Assembly: GCA_027922465.2 (NCBI GenBank)
Contig: BQMF02000211.1
Location: forward strand, 248,001-312,000
Length of the DNA: 64,000 bases
Direction: 5' to 3'
Source: Turritopsis dohrnii
Taxonomy: Eukaryota; Cnidaria; Hydrozoa; Anthoathecata; Oceaniidae
Part shown: positions 45,196 through 58,004 of the stretch, piece by piece
Position numbering within the stretch: the first letter of the stretch is position 1
Layout of the letters: each line of letters opens with the position of its first letter
The notes under the pieces: model-generated
Database searches by the model: none
Told to the model about the DNA's origin: nothing
Seen by the model: the letters and a program-made list of their open reading frames with translations, nothing else
Made by a program: the position numbers and the translations under genes

Positions 45196-45508
45196 ATCTC
45201 TGATTCCAAACAATATGCTCACACAAATAATTTATTTAGAATTTAAACTCCTAAACATACTGTCAATGTATTGAATGACCTTCCTAAATCCCAAAGGAAG
45301 GAAAGAAAGATTTTCATTATAATGTTCAACTAAATGAAGTGATACAGTCAATTCAACAAAAAGCCAATAAACTTGAATTATATTAAAGCTTAAATAATAT
45401 ATATCTACAAATTTTATCTTCCAAATCACAACATAAACGATAGTCGGAATTTACATGTAAAGCAATAGAAAACGTCATGTTATCAGTTTGATTTTATTGT
45501 GTGATTTG
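45196..45508. other. Unassigned sequence
   Basis: Nothing recognised. Confidence 0.45.
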
Positions 45509-45935
45509 TCATTCGGTGTTAATCAAATTTATATCATCATCTTCAGCGAACAGTCTCTTTGATCCGCTAGATCCTCTGAGACATAGCAGTGGGCATCTAA
45601 GAAGACTAAAGTTTATTCTGCATCTTATCCAATTTTTAATAGTGTGGATAGGTTGGTTTCTTTTTTTCGAAATCATCTTGCTTAGTGTGTTGAAAAAGGT
45701 GGAGTATTCTCGCAACGTACCACCAAAGCAAGTGAAAACTAGTGGTGTAAAGCTTCCTTGGTTAATACACGGTTTACTCGATGGTTGTAATTTCTTTTTT
45801 TTTGATTGTTCATTGCTTTTGTGTGATGCAGTTAGAGACTGAGATAAGTAGCTTTTAGCTGTAGTGTTGAAAAACTTAACGCCACCTAGTGCAGAAACAT
45901 TGACATGAGCATCATTTGTTTGGATTGTGGTAGAC
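45509..45935 (-). pseudogene. Tail of a REL-endonuclease LINE (fragment)
   Basis: The minus-strand frame ends with 'GSFTPLVFTCFGGTLREYSTFFNTLSKMISKKR...WIRCRINFSLLRCPLLCLRGSSG', colinear with the end of the LINE protein at 17859-18659. The preceding 'NVSALG.VKFFNTTAKSY' matches its nuclease-core strand region with a deletion. The frame runs on at its N-terminal side into different, probably Gypsy-derived sequence, so the open frame is a chance fusion of two relics. Confidence 0.65.
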
Positions 45936-46145
45936 GTTCGCCAGGCAGTTCTTGTAATACAGGTTTGGTTGAAACATCTTAACAGCATTCTGAAAGGAAA
46001 TCTGCTGTGAATCTCTTTATCAACGCATATTAATTGAACTGTTTCACCTCAACAATCTTGCCTGTCTTGTCCCACTTCGTCACATGGGGTTCGATCTGAT
46101 TCTGGATTCGCACACGATCACCAACACAAAGGGGTAACCGTGATT
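45936..46145 (-). pseudogene. Gypsy-type integrase C-terminal tail (fragment)
   Basis: Minus strand: 'LPLCVGDRVRIQNQIEPHVTKWDKTGKIVEVKQFN' followed by a stop. The pattern GD-V-(R)IQNQ...P-KWDKTG-VVEV-QF is the end of metazoan Gypsy/Ty3 integrases, a small SH3-like fold that contacts DNA. No protease, RT or LTR is visible nearby. A G-run MITE is inserted just upstream of it (46192-46698). Confidence 0.65.
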
Positions 46146-46191
46146 TTGTGTGTTCAGTCTATCTCTCGACAGCCTTCATGTTAGGTACGTA

Positions 46192-46698
46192 CTCTAAGGT
46201 CCTTAATACAAGGGGGGGTCTTTATAGTAGGGGGGGGTCAGAAATTTTCCAAAAAGTTAATAAGCGGGGGGGTCTTTATAGTAGGGGGGGTCAGAAATTT
46301 TCCAAGATGTTAATAAGCGGGGGGGGGGGGGGTTAGGGGTTAGGGTTACTTTCCCTAAAGATTCTTTTTCTTCTAGGGAATACTTTCCTCTTTCTGCTCT
46401 TAAAAACTTTCGCGGATCTGCCATTTCAATCTTTCAATGAGCAACAGATAACACTCATTCACTAACAAAGCAATGGAATGTCATCCTTTATTTAAAACTT
46501 TTTGTACACTGCAATGTCTTCATTTACTACTAAGAAAAAACTTCACAGAGACTTTAGAAAAACAAAGAACAGTCTACGCAGCACGTGATGAAAATTAATA
46601 AGCGGGGGGGTCTTAATAAGGTCCGGGGGGGTCGGAAAAAAGTCGAAAAATTAATAAGCGTCCCCCCCCCCCCCCCCCTTGTATTATGGACCTTAGAG
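46192..46698. mobile_element. TA-flanked MITE with long G/C runs
   Basis: The ends CTCTAAGGTCCTTAATACAA and (inverted) CTCTAAGGTCCATAATACAA have TA at 46190-46191 and 46699-46700. Next to each end is a G or C homopolymer run. The interior repeats 'aataagcggggggg(g)tc' at least four times, with runs of up to 13 G. Confidence 0.8.
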
Positions 46699-46820
46699 TA
46701 GGGCATCTTCCTGTTAAACCAGAGTGTCATGCCATGTTGAGTGAGGCTGGTAATGACCTAACAGGATTGGCACAGAGTCTCTGATGTTGTCTTCTGAATT
46801 CAAGAAAACTGAAGATGGTA

Positions 46821-47380
46821 CAGGCTTCGCCATGAAGAAATGTCTAACCGCGAGAAAAAAATCGCGTACAATGAAAAACAACATCGCAAATATTGTGCAA
46901 GAGCCTTAAAGGCATAAGGATTTCTACATTTTTTGTTCATACTTTGTACTTAAGTAATACCCACTTGGTATAATTCAAATAATGAAATAGTAACATAAAA
47001 ACATTATTATAACACTTTCTAACGTTTCTGGAAAATTTGATTATTTATCTCACAACGATTCAAAAGATATTTTGCGATATGGATACAATTTTGAATCAAT
47101 AATGGATGTACGCCATTTTCTTTCACGGGAATTGACATTTTGACGATGTGCCATATTAGACATAAACAAACGTATAGTTTGGACAGTAAGAAAATTGAAC
47201 CAATTGAACACGAAAGGTTTTAATAAATTTCTTGCTTACGCAAAAATCAAATAAACAACTAGAAAAAGTTTTTCATGTTAAGCTAAATCGTAACTACGCG
47301 AAAAAACACATCCATTGCATAGCTTTAGCTACGCAACAGCGCGCAGGAACGCGATCGCGAAGCTGTCGTGACGAAGCCTG
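46821..47380. mobile_element. CAG...CTG element with 6-bp target duplication
   Basis: The left end CAGGCTTCGCCATGA and the right end (inverted CAGGCTTCGTCACGACAGC) are flanked by ATGGTA (46815-46820) and ATGGCA (47381-47386), one mismatch. The right subterminal 'GCGCAGGAACGCGATCGCG' is shared with the element at 59000-59782. Noncoding. Confidence 0.75.
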
Positions 47381-47394
47381 ATGGCACATTAATC

Positions 47395-47580
47395 GAAATT
47401 TTGCCAACCTAAGCTATATTTTAGGTCGGCATTACCATCATGAGGCCAACTACGGGTCGGCAATATATTAACTGACTTGCCAAAATGCTCGGAATTTCCA
47501 CTTTTGAAAAGAATTTTACCAACGCAAATACCAAGTGCCAACCTGAATTCAGAGGACTGTTGACACTGTCGCATCCAGAT
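47395..47580. mobile_element. Decayed relative of the 26711-27271 element
   Basis: Contains 'gaaattttgccaaccta', 'tttaggtcggcattacc' and 'gccaacctgaattc', matching the subterminal parts of the element at 26.7 kb. The ends are eroded. Confidence 0.6.
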
Positions 47581-47653
47581 CGGAAATGATAACGTTCAAA
47601 CGTTATGGGCGCCCAAAAAATAAGCAAAAGAAAAAAAATCTGGATGATAATTC

Positions 47654-48998
47654 GTGAACAAATTAAACAAAATTAATTTTGAACAATACAAAATAAGTAG
47701 TACCTCAAGAACGGAGGAAAACTGTAATATTTCAATGGAACTTGATTCGCCTTCAAATGAAAGCGAATCTTCTTCTAATACTGACTATTCGGAAAGTGAA
47801 AGTGAAAGCAAAATTGAGTTGTCTGATAACAATGAACAAATTGATTCATCTTGTGAAAATAGTGAACAATATAAAGAGCCCGTAGATCCACTTGTTCCTA
47901 AACGATCCTATTTAGAGGCAAACCAAATTCAAGCAAAATGGGAGAATTTATACCCATTTGCATACTTTTCTACAAGCAAAAACGGATGACTCTGCAAGCT
48001 TTGCGAAGATTATGGCGAAGGTGATGAGTACTGGAGAACAAAAGCTGTACGACTTCACAGGCATCCAAAAAAAACGTTCTCCAACCACGAAAAGAGTATA
48101 AAGCACTTAGCAGCAAAAGCCAAAAAGAGAGAAATCAAAAATATGCTTGCTAAAGGAAAAATTTACAAGCAGCTCTGTGATGGCGAGAAAAAACAATCCA
48201 GAAATAAGAGGAAAAGAAATCGACGTGTCATCAAGAAATTTTTGAAAACAACTTATTTCATTGCTCGTAAAAAATGGGCAGTATGACGAATTCTTACAAT
48301 GTTTAAGTAATTATTTGGAGCGTGGCTTCAAAGATTGGCTTGTTGCTGCAGGTGATATCAGCCTCATGACGGACGAAACGAAATCATAAGTTGGCTTTGG
48401 AGTTTGTGCACCTACTAAAAGACAACAGGTTTCAATGCTTAAACGATGTTGACGGTGTGCTCCTTTCAGCATGGAAGTTACTTAAAATACAGCACTGTGA
48501 AATCTGCAATTTTCGGAGAAGCACAAGTTTGTAACAACCAAAAAAAACTAGACAAAAACTACCAAAGTAAATGTGCTCAAAGAATTTTATGGTCAGCAGC
48601 AAATATCAAAATTTGATGGAAAAGTTAATTTTGCAGAAGCCTTACTGGATACAAGTTACATAACGCCTGAAGTTGTTGATTGTTTTTTCGATGACTTCAA
48701 ACGTTTGGCACAGAAAGAATATGAAGAGAGAAATGCCACAATTAGAAGACTATCGATCCATCGAAAGTTGCGCAATACAAAGACGATCATCCTATTCAGC
48801 AGTCAAAAGTATTCAAAGAAATGTTTGTCTATCGCAAAGAATACGAAGAGCTCTTTAGATTGTTAAAATTTTCGCTACTAATTCCCCCAAGCACCGCTAA
48901 TTCAGTTTTGCTTGGACCTCCAAAGCTTGATGATGCCACGTGGGAACTACTTGTAGATGAATATCGTGACATTAAAGATCGTCGTATCGCCTTATAAA
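47654..48998 (+). pseudogene. hAT-like transposase with TTF-type zinc finger, heavily broken
   Basis: It begins with a Ser/Glu-rich leader (from about 47654), then 'LCKLCEDYGEGDEYWRTKAVRLHRHPKKTFSNHEKSIKHLAAKAKK' (TTF/BED-like finger, Cys-Cys...His-His, about 47990-48130) and 'AAGDISLMTDETKS-stop-VGFGV' (48345-48400, the MTDE segment of hAT catalytic domains). The rest is in shifting frames, ending 'LLGPPKLDDATWELLVDEYRDIKDRRIAL'. The large central hAT insertion and dimerisation domains are deleted. Confidence 0.65.
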
Positions 48999-49284
48999 CA
49001 GTCCGTTTACATTACTCTGCTATGTTTCTATTTACCTGTTAGTTGAACAAAAAAGTTGCGTTGTAATTTAAAACTCCGTCATATCTAAAATCTGTTTTGT
49101 TTTTTTTTTTCTTCTGAAACAACGGCAGTGTGCAAATTTGAAACTGTCTGAAATGAACTGAAATGTACTCTCTCGGTATTCTTCAAAAAAAAAGAACGAA
49201 ATATAATGCCAGGAATCTTCGAAGTATTTCATAAAACATGCAATTTTAAAGTGATTTTTCAGCTCTTGAAAGTACTAAAACGTC

Positions 49285-49330
49285 AGAGCTTCCGGGGGCT
49301 TTGCCCCCCTGGGCCCCCAAACCCCCTGCT
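49285..49330 (+). other. G/C-rich inverted sequence
   Basis: 'ccgggggctttgcccccctgg' followed by 'gcccccaaaccccct' can form a strong hairpin. Such sequence often marks the 3' side of hAT/ZMYM-like relics, so it may belong to the pseudogene upstream. Confidence 0.5.
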
Positions 49331-50379
49331 GAAAATAGATGTCCCCATAAATGATCTGAATGCAACACTGCTTGATGGGATGACCAAATACACATAATAC
49401 AGGGGACAAGTTCATTTGGGGGTCAGGTGTGTTCCGGTACTGTAGAATGTTTACAGTATCTCTGGCTATGAATCAGGACTACTGTTGCCCAAGGCAATTT
49501 CGTTGGAGAGTCCTTAAGTGGCAAAAAGTCGACAAGGGCTGTTGATCAGTCCTTTTGAACTGTCCTGGCCTCTTTCAATGATGGGGCAGTTAGAATATCT
49601 GTCAACAGAGATTGAGATTGTGAGACCCTTGTGTTAGAAATAATCTGCACAAATACATTGAAATGGATACTATGGAATCATTGTGCAATATGGTGGGGCA
49701 CTAGGCTGTGAGGAGCATTGTGGTTGCAGTTGCAGGTGACATTGAGGTAGTTGGTGAAGCTGGGCCAGCAAGAGAAGACATGACACAAGTATAAATTGGA
49801 CCAAAACTTTGGTGTGCTGAGTGGAGGCTTTGTGGTATGACGATTGGATCCTTGTACATGACATCATCAATAACTTGGTGGTATGGTTGTAGAGCCATGG
49901 GAAGGTTGTGTATTCTCTGGGGAACTATCTGTGATGATGTTAAGTAGGTCACACATGGTGTGATCACTTGTGGCAGCTAATTTGAATCATATGGTTTGTA
50001 GGGATTCAGAAGTTGATACAGCAAGGGTCAGTAGATTGTCTTCCGTAAATTACAGAAACTAAGAACAAAGACACAATAAGAAGTGCTTGGTTTCATTAGA
50101 GTTGATTACTCAAGTGTTACGGTTTGAGACGTTCACTGAAACTTAATTTTGATGTTGACGTCAATCTCTTCAACAAAATATCAATTTCATAATTTGTTCC
50201 TTACTGATTGTACTGAAGCAGAGCAAAAGAGCATTTTCTTTGATGTTAATTACACTAAAGTGGTTTTCACATTTTTTGATTGCTATGTATGTCAATTGGG
50301 CTTGACAAATTATAAGCATCAGTTATTTATTTTAATTTATGTGTAAAGATTAAATCTTGGAGTTCTTTCTCTCCCTTTT
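49331..50379. other. Unassigned sequence
   Basis: No gene recognised. Minus-strand frames around 49670-49967 are overlapping, low in complexity and probably chance. Confidence 0.4.
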
Positions 50380-50775
50380 TGTGCACCATGGTTGGCGGAA
50401 ATTTTTAAAACTTGAGCCTCCAGATGCTCTAAAAATGCATTCATTGCCTGTGCCTGTTGTTAGATTTCTTTATCAAACATTTCCTAAATTACGTAAAATG
50501 AATAACGAAACACTCTTCTCCGAGGATGTTTAAAAAAATCTTCAAATAAAATGTTTCATGAAGCAGCAAAAGATGCAGCATGAATCACACAATTCACAGT
50601 CGGACGTGACCTTACAAAAATTTTGTATTTGTTTTAATTTATTCTTCTGCACGTGCCACACAGCAGGTATAGAATATTAAAAAGTTTCCTTTTTTTCTAT
50701 AAACGTCATTATTCACTGCTTTCGTAAATTATAGACATCGTCGTGAAATATAATTTACAACTCATTCATTTCAAT
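50380..50775. mobile_element. Inverted fragment of the 40657-41568 element
   Basis: The reverse complement of about 41100-41500 runs here with few changes ('ggcggaaatttttaaaacttgagcctcc', 'gatgcagcatgaatcacacaattcacag', 'cgtcattattcactgct'). Neither CAG terminus is found at the borders. Confidence 0.75.
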
Positions 50776-52540
50776 CATTTAGAGGAAGGCCGTGTTCTGA
50801 GTCGAACGAACAATTGTTTTTGATGAAAAGTTCACCTGTTAGTTTTATTTAAAAGTCTTTTACATGAGTCTTATGGTGCACTTTTTATGGCGCTCCACAT
50901 ATAAAAAAGTCTATCAAATGTCTTTAAAAATGTCTATCAAATGTCTTTAAAAATGAAACGTGTCTGGAAAGAAAAAATCTGTTTAAAAAAACATGATGAA
51001 ATCAATTACATCCATGCACCAAATGAATGGGAAGATCAGACATGTTCACCTGTCTTTTTGTTTGTTAACAAGATTATAAAAGTTGTTTTTTTTTTACAAA
51101 AACTGGAGTCTTGTAATTAAGCATTCTCAGTAAATTGGATTAAATGAAAATCACTAATGTGTAGTCAGTATATTTTCACTTCCTTGTCCATTATGCCAAA
51201 TGATTTTGATCATTATCAGAAATTTGAGATTGCGAGTTAACCTTTTTTAGTCATTTCGTTATTGCGACTTCATAAAAACAGATCGCGAATTGCAATTCAC
51301 GATCCCTTAATTCAATTCTTGCATTCATGGTTACAGTTCTTTGTAGTCTTTATAAAGCAATTTGCTTTGGCTTTCCTTTTTATTTAATTGTGTTTCATAA
51401 CAGCAAGTATCATTTTGTGGAATTTTGATAAGCCAGATTTCCCTATTAGAACTGTTGATTTAAGACGGAGTGCATGGGAGAGCAACAAATCTATAAAAGC
51501 AATGTTAAACACAGGGTATACAAAAATAATGATGAAAATGGGCATTGCATTAATCTCAGATTTCTTGGCATTAGTTGAACTTCTATATCAAAAGGTTTTA
51601 GTATTTCCATGCAAATATTCTATATTTTTGTAGCCAATCAGTCCTTGGTTGAAGATCCTGACAGGTTTCTGCAGGATCTTCATCAAAATCTTATTGAGGC
51701 TGCTTTTTCAATTTGGTTGACTAACAATCTATCCAAAATTGAAGAAGTTATGATCACAAAGAGAGTTCAACTAGTTTGAAACTTTTCAACATTTGCCAGT
51801 GAATTATGATGTAATGCAGGTGCTTCTTTCAATGAAATTTCATTATTAAAATTATATTCAGAATAGTAACCTGGGTAAAAATTTTTACCACATCTAACTT
51901 CGAAAATAATGTACACAAATCCTGTGTCGAAAAAAGGTGTAATCAAGGTGTGCAAACCCTGTGACAAAAATTTGAATCACTTAATTGCGAGGATTAAAAA
52001 ACCTGACGTCCAGGCACGTGCTACTATATAATAATCGTAAAAAAACGCATGGCCTAATGAAGAATATGGCCACGATTAAGAAGATTTTGACCGTAAAACT
52101 CAACAAAATTTATCACTCTCTTAAATAAAAGTGTGACACACACTCGCTACTATATATAAGATAGTAGTCTGAAGAACATGTAAACAGAACAATATTATTT
52201 ATCACTTCCTAGAAAACCATAGGTCATTGCTGGAGTCACAAAAGGTTCTTTATACTTTTGAAGTTTTGAATGTATATTTCCACATTTTCAATTCAATGAT
52301 AAAACCAAATCTCTTTTTCATGAACTGAAAGTTTATGTGTCTGTGTTTGTTTCTTTTGTTTAGTTAAAGCCATTTGCAGCTTTGAACAAAATAAATATCA
52401 ATATAGTCTGTCTTGTTTGCTGCCATTTTATATTTTATAATAACTATGTGTTGTTACCTTGTCTTGAGGCCATCATTTTATAAAGAGCTTTATTACTTAA
52501 AGAAACCAAGTAAAATTACTGTTCGAATTTTAGTTTGAAT
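50776..52540. other. Unassigned AT-rich sequence
   Basis: No gene recognised. A plus-strand frame (51388-51633) contains 'WNFDKPDFPIRTVDLRRSAWESNKSIKAMLNTGY' with some coding look, but no family was identified. Confidence 0.4.
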
Positions 52541-54231
52541 TTAAAGGGGCATTGGCTGGCTTAACACGTGATCAAAACAATCAAAATCAAAACAAATATG
52601 GCGGGAAGATCGCGATCTCTTTGAACATCGTTTACTGAACAGTGAAGTGAGAAAATAAAATAACAAAATAATAGAAACACATGGCTTTTAATAATAGAAA
52701 TACACCTGCCACATGTATCTTGTGACATATCATTCAATGTGAAGACAGAAACAATATTTTACACAAGCATTAAACCTCGATTTTTGATTTTTGATACTTT
52801 TTTGTGTATAACTCACTTGGTAAGACGGTTGACTTGTAATATAAGGGTGATAGTTGGTAGTGGTTCCTGGCACTGTAGAATGCTAATGTGATATGAAAAA
52901 GTAACATATGCAGCGAAAGGTATAATGAGATATATATGTGCATGATGTGATGTAATGAACAAGTGCCTCAAATAACATAAACAATAATAAAAAAAAAACA
53001 ACACAATCACCTATCAGGCTAGTATGTGCAAGTTCTCTGCCTTAAAATCTGAGGTATACATTCCTGGTGGAGGCCCACATCAGTGGATAAAAAAAGTAAG
53101 CGTAATGAAGATTAAGGAGAGAAAAACTATTTAAAAACAAATTGTTTCCTTATACAGTGTTAAATGTTGAAACTTATTCTAGCTACAGTGTACGAATATG
53201 TCAAAGTAGATTCAAAAATTGTATAGCTTGCAATTAATGTTCTTATTCACTGGGATATATTTTTCTGTGGATTGCCAAAGCAAATGGATTTTCCTTTACA
53301 TTTTGTTTTGGTTTTCTAGAGAGCAAAATAAGCAAAATAAGTTCTCATGAAATAACTCAAAAGCAAAACTAATGGACCATGGCTACAAAACATGCCACAA
53401 AATTAAAGTAATTTCAAGAATCTTTATGATCTTCACGTAGGAATACTTAGAAAGCTAACAACAAAAAATGCTACCCAAGAACGCAATCCAAACGACCTCT
53501 CCGCGTTTTTGGGGAAATATCTCGAGAACCAATAGGAATAACTGACGTTTTTTGGGGTCCGCGATACGGGTGATGAGGTGACGCAACATTTGGGCCTAAA
53601 TTTTATTTGGTACTGCGGTTATGACGTCATCAAAATCTTTGATCGATGATATCTCTTCAACGGTTGATCGTAGCGAAACGATCCCATACATTTTTTTGCT
53701 CAGTTTTTCAAGCTCTACAACATGGGTACACTTTTGAGTCACGATTCCATGAACTAGTTTTTCGTCACGGGGTACGTACACCGGAATGGTGGATTTGACC
53801 TAATGTTTTCGAAGTTAAGTTCGGTAAAAAGGTTTTACCCGGGATACAAGTCTAAAGCAATAATGCAAGTTATATACAATAGCAAATTTAAACTTATTTT
53901 GTATAAACTATGTAGAGATGTGAATGTAGAGATTTCACCCGGCACTCACGAATCCGTGTATATCTTTAAAATAACAAATACTTTCATTCAATAACTAACA
54001 CAGAAATATTCATAAATTCATGATAACTTCGGATCAATATTTAATACCATATTTTAATTTAAGACATTGAAAAAAATAATTCTGACAGCAATGAAAATCT
54101 TCCGTCCTCTTCGCCATGTTTACAAGTTGTCTCAATCATTCTAATTTTTTGATCCTCAAATCACATGGCAGATTTGAATAACCAAGAGTAACTCAAATTC
54201 TATTGTTTAAAGCCGGCCAATGCCCCTTTTA
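52541..54231. mobile_element. TTAA-type element with AGGGGCATTGGC ends
   Basis: The left end TTAA + AGGGGCATTGGCTGGC and the right end (inverted AAGGGGCATTGGCCGGC, flank TTAT) have one mismatch in the target copy. At 1.7 kb it contains a short interspersed repeat (52968-53090) and a TGACGTCA at 53622-53629. No transposase recognised. It resembles the TTAA elements at 11826 and 60233 in starting AGG(G/A)R. Confidence 0.65.
52968..53090 (-). repeat. Short interspersed repeat, copy 2
   Basis: Same unit as 27805-27932, with an ATAA/A-rich side on the left. It lies inside the TTAA-type element. Confidence 0.6.
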
Positions 54232-56417
54232 TATATGTTGACAATGTTGGTGTATGCAACTATGTTGGTGTTGTTTATTTTATTTTTTATTTTTTGTAAT
54301 ATATGAATTAGTTTTGGCAGATGGAGTTTTGTCTTTAACCAAATACTCACAAATTCTACACGGTTTAAACCATTATTTCCTCACACATCTCTGCTCTTAA
54401 TTACCCTATGGTCAGCAGCATCTACTTTGAAGGAACTAAATTTTGCGTTTTGGTTGGGTGTTCAGCAAATTTAAATTCCGTGCAAAATGAAAAACTTTGA
54501 TCATCTGAGAATATTAATTCCCGTGAAAATTCCATAATTATAAATATGTTTCCTCAAACTGTCATATAACATAATGGAAGTAATATATGTTTGATGTGCA
54601 CAAAAACAGACACTGATCCAATTTGCTGAAGTTCAATTTCAGCATGAACATTTAGACTCTTAATTCATGTGTATAACTTACTTGGAAGCCCTTTCGCACA
54701 TTCATTCAATTTTACTGTAGGCGGTTCATTGTTTCAAAGTACCTTAAAATATTGTAACTAAATTTTAGGTGTGCACCTAGCTATCCCCCTGGTTTACTCA
54801 TACACTTTGTGATTTTTTGGCCTGTGCTTCTATCAGGTTTGTGGAAGGAATTTTATTTGTACTTTGGTTAATTGTGAATGAAATGTACCCGATTTATTTC
54901 TATTATATTTTGGAAAATGCATCTGGAAAATACTTCACAAACACTATTGACACAATGCTCAATCTTTCATTTAGGCCTAAGTGACAATTAGTTTTGGGAA
55001 GTGCTGAGTAGTAGGAAAAGAAGAAACACTCATTTTCAGATTGAAACTAAAGTAAACGTTGTCATTGCTGCCATCTTATCTACAGTAAGCCAAGCTGTTG
55101 ATAACCAAACTTGCAGTAAGTGGAACTCTTATGAAACTATAGTATTTATATTGTGTAGTGAGTATTACATTATATTGTATGATTGCTGTACACTATGGCA
55201 CCATTCAGATTGACTAATGGGCATTCATCAAAGCAAAATAGAAAAGAATTTCCTATGCTTATTTCTTTAGAGTAAATTATACCTTTTGGCATTAAAATGT
55301 ATCAATAATGCGCTTTGAATTTATACCACATGCTGATAGGATATTTTATTCTCAGATTTCCAAAGGAAATACCAGGAAATATACTTGCAGATTTTGTTTT
55401 AGGTAGAAGGCTCAATTACAATTATGCAAAATTCAAAAAACACAGAATAACTTTTTAAGCATTTCATGTTGCAAGGTAGGAATTAGTAAAGTATAATCAC
55501 AAATTGAAATGTAGCAAAAAATATTGTTTCAACTTTTTCATTCTAACAGGAAACATAGGTTCATAATGCATTGACGATTAAAAGATGGACTAGTTAACAA
55601 AAACATGAAAAATATGGACAACAGCTGTGAAGCTGTCTACCTGCTTGCCACTGAGTAATCAAAGACAACACAAAGGTTTGTGTGACTTGATATAATTGTA
55701 AAATTGTGTCTTATAGTAAATAGTTGAGCCTGTTTCAGAAGCGAAATGAAAAGAACAAAAAAATGCTTAGTGAAAGAACTACGTTCTTTCTCTACCATTT
55801 TTGTCTGTTCCATTTCAGCCCTCTGCAAATGTTCAAGAAATGGTCGGCAGCCTGATTTGTAAACTTGTATTTTTTGCAACTTTTTTGAGAGTTTAAAAAG
55901 TAAACTAAGGATTTTTTACTGTCATTTAACTAATTGTTCAATGTGAACATATTTGTTCATAATGTCTAATGCATTAAAAATGATTTTCAGTAAGTTGTCG
56001 AAATGAATGTCAACAAACTTCATTGTCGAACTCTCGAAATTCAACTTGATTTTCAAAATTGGATAAAAAACAAGCTCTTTTATTCTTTTGTTCCATCTCA
56101 TTTTGATCTTGATTGATTCCTGAAAATTTAGATACAGACATTTGGTTAAAATGATTTTGTTGTGCTTGTGAACCCACCTTTAATATAACACTCTTTATAG
56201 TTTGAATTGATCAATAGATAGTATGCCTTAAAAATAAACGACAAACTTGCTGAAGTGAATTTAATGACATTTATAATTTTTTCAATTCAAGATTTGAAGA
56301 TATAAAAGTATTTGAGGCTCTTTTAATGATGTGTAAAAAATATCTTATATTTTCAATCCAAATCAGAGATGTTTACGTAATGGCTATCTTTTTATTTAGC
56401 ATAAAATTGGTGAGGAT
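54232..56417. other. Unassigned AT-rich sequence
   Basis: No gene recognised. 'attaattcccgtgaaaattcc' near 54515 echoes the CGCGAAATTAAT-type MITE sequence at 43.2 kb. Confidence 0.4.
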
Positions 56418-56502
56418 GTCTAAAAGAAGTTGGGAAGAAGAAGTTGAAGAAAACAATTCGAGAAGGAAATTTCCAAAACAGAGCCAAAAATTATCAGAAA
56501 GT
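56418..56502 (+). CDS. Candidate first exon, unknown gene
   Basis: An ATG opens 'MSKRSWEEEVEENNSRRKFP' and continues to 'KLSE', ending at a donor-like AGAAA/GTAAGA. Charged, basic/acidic mix. No family recognised. Whether it joins the candidate exon at 63616 is unknown. Confidence 0.25.
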
Positions 56503-57081
56503 AAGAAACAGCAAGTAACAAGTTTTTTTACTTACAATCAGTTATTTTGAATTTAAATTATTGGAGACATCTGGCTGGGGTGCTACAGAACTGAATTGAT
56601 GGGTTGCTTAAAGTTTCATGAAATTAGGGTATATGTGACTTTCCATTTCCGACTAAAGGCTTTACTTTTGTCTTGTTTGTTGGTGTTCATTTTGAGAGTT
56701 AGCTGTCAGCCCAAGTGGCTGAAATTTGAGGAGTAACTAAAGGTTGGACATAACTTTCGTCTTTGCTGTTGATGTTCCAGTACTGTAGTTGTCTTTAGTG
56801 TGTAGAAGGTTGTTTCTTTGACACACGGATTAGATCAGGACTTTAGCCAGAACTTCATAAAATACCACGTATTACCAGAATTGGGAAATTTTGTTGCCAA
56901 ATGTCACCCACCATGGTTGGGTGACAAAGAAAATTTTGGGATCTAGACTCTCTAACACATCTTTAAAATCAACTTCTCTGTGATTTTTGAGCATATAAAT
57001 AACAACCCTACATTATTAACTTCATTGTTTTTTCATTCAATTTTTTTGACCAATAGATTTTTTCTTTCCGGTCTTGTCATT

Positions 57082-57400
57082 ATGGGGCGCACTCCTGGAG
57101 TTAGTTAAGACGCACTTTTAATCGCGCACGTAGATACGCTTAAAAAACATGCTCAACTTATTATGATAGTTTTCGTGCTCAATTGACAATGATGGATAAC
57201 TTAGGTATATTAAGTGATTATTCACCAATTTGCTGTTGCTAGGGAGAATGGTCACCGTTGCTAAGGTAATTTTGAAATTTCCTTCTTTATATGAATTCAT
57301 TTGTTCACCTAACGAAAGAATATGAAAACATAAGTGGTACCAGTAGGACCCGTTTTCGTGTTATTCAATGAATTAAAAAGCATCTTAGTTTCCACTCCCT
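57082..57400 (+). repeat. Diverged direct repeat, left copy
   Basis: Shares 'gcgcactcctggagttagttaagacgc', 'ttttaatcgcgcacg', 'aacatgctcaact', 'gctcaattgacaatga', 'cctaacgaaagaatatgaaaac' and 'gtggtacc' in order with 58005-58460. Confidence 0.75.
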
Positions 57401-57757
57401 TTACAATCAGAGAAATGAAAGCTTAACCCAGGTTTCCACAAACAGAAATTAACGAAAATTACGCTCAAAATAATAACTAGAACATTGTTGATGGAACTCA
57501 TTTAAAATGATATGATGCAAACAAAAGAAGAAGTTGAATTGGAAGAGAAAGATTCAAAATAGAAAATTAATCTCAGCCAGCTGACTTTCAGCTTTTAGTT
57601 GAATTGATTTCTTCATTCATTTTAGTTCGGTATATTTTGTTTTGCAAAGTTGTTTAGGTGCTCGATATCACGTTACGAAGGATGGTAAATTCGGCCTGTA
57701 AAGTATTTATTAACACATTAAATATTTTTCCTACAATAAACATAAAAATTTTATCAA

Positions 57758-57964
57758 ATGGGAAAACGTAACGTATGCAAATTTGGGAATTTTCTGACAA
57801 TTGAGGATACCGCGTTATACGCGGTCAGCGCTGCAAATAATGGGTGGTCAGCCGTCAATGACCAGCGATATAAGGCACTTGAACATGTATTTTTTCTAAC
57901 GGTTGATCAACTTGACCGGTCAGAATTAATTTTATTGAAACGAAAGGACCATCAGATTTTTTGA
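57758..57964 (+). CDS. Small unknown reading frame between direct repeats
   Basis: ATG-started 68-codon frame ('MGKRNVCKFGNFLTIEDTAL...ALEHVFFLTVDQLDRSELILLKRKDHQIF'). Not recognised. It lies between the two 57-58 kb repeats. Composition is less AT-rich than the flanks, so it may be a real but decayed exon. Confidence 0.25.
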   Translation: MGKRNVCKFGNFLTIEDTALYAVSAANNGWSAVNDQRYKALEHVFFLTVDQLDRSELILLKRKDHQIF

Positions 57965-58004
57965 AATACGATGATTGCTTGATAGTAAAGGGATAGCGAT
58001 CGCC

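Noticed and set aside
49670..49967. Overlapping minus-strand frames rich in Gln/Leu/Ser
   Set aside because: Two overlapping frames of low complexity with no motif; probably chance.
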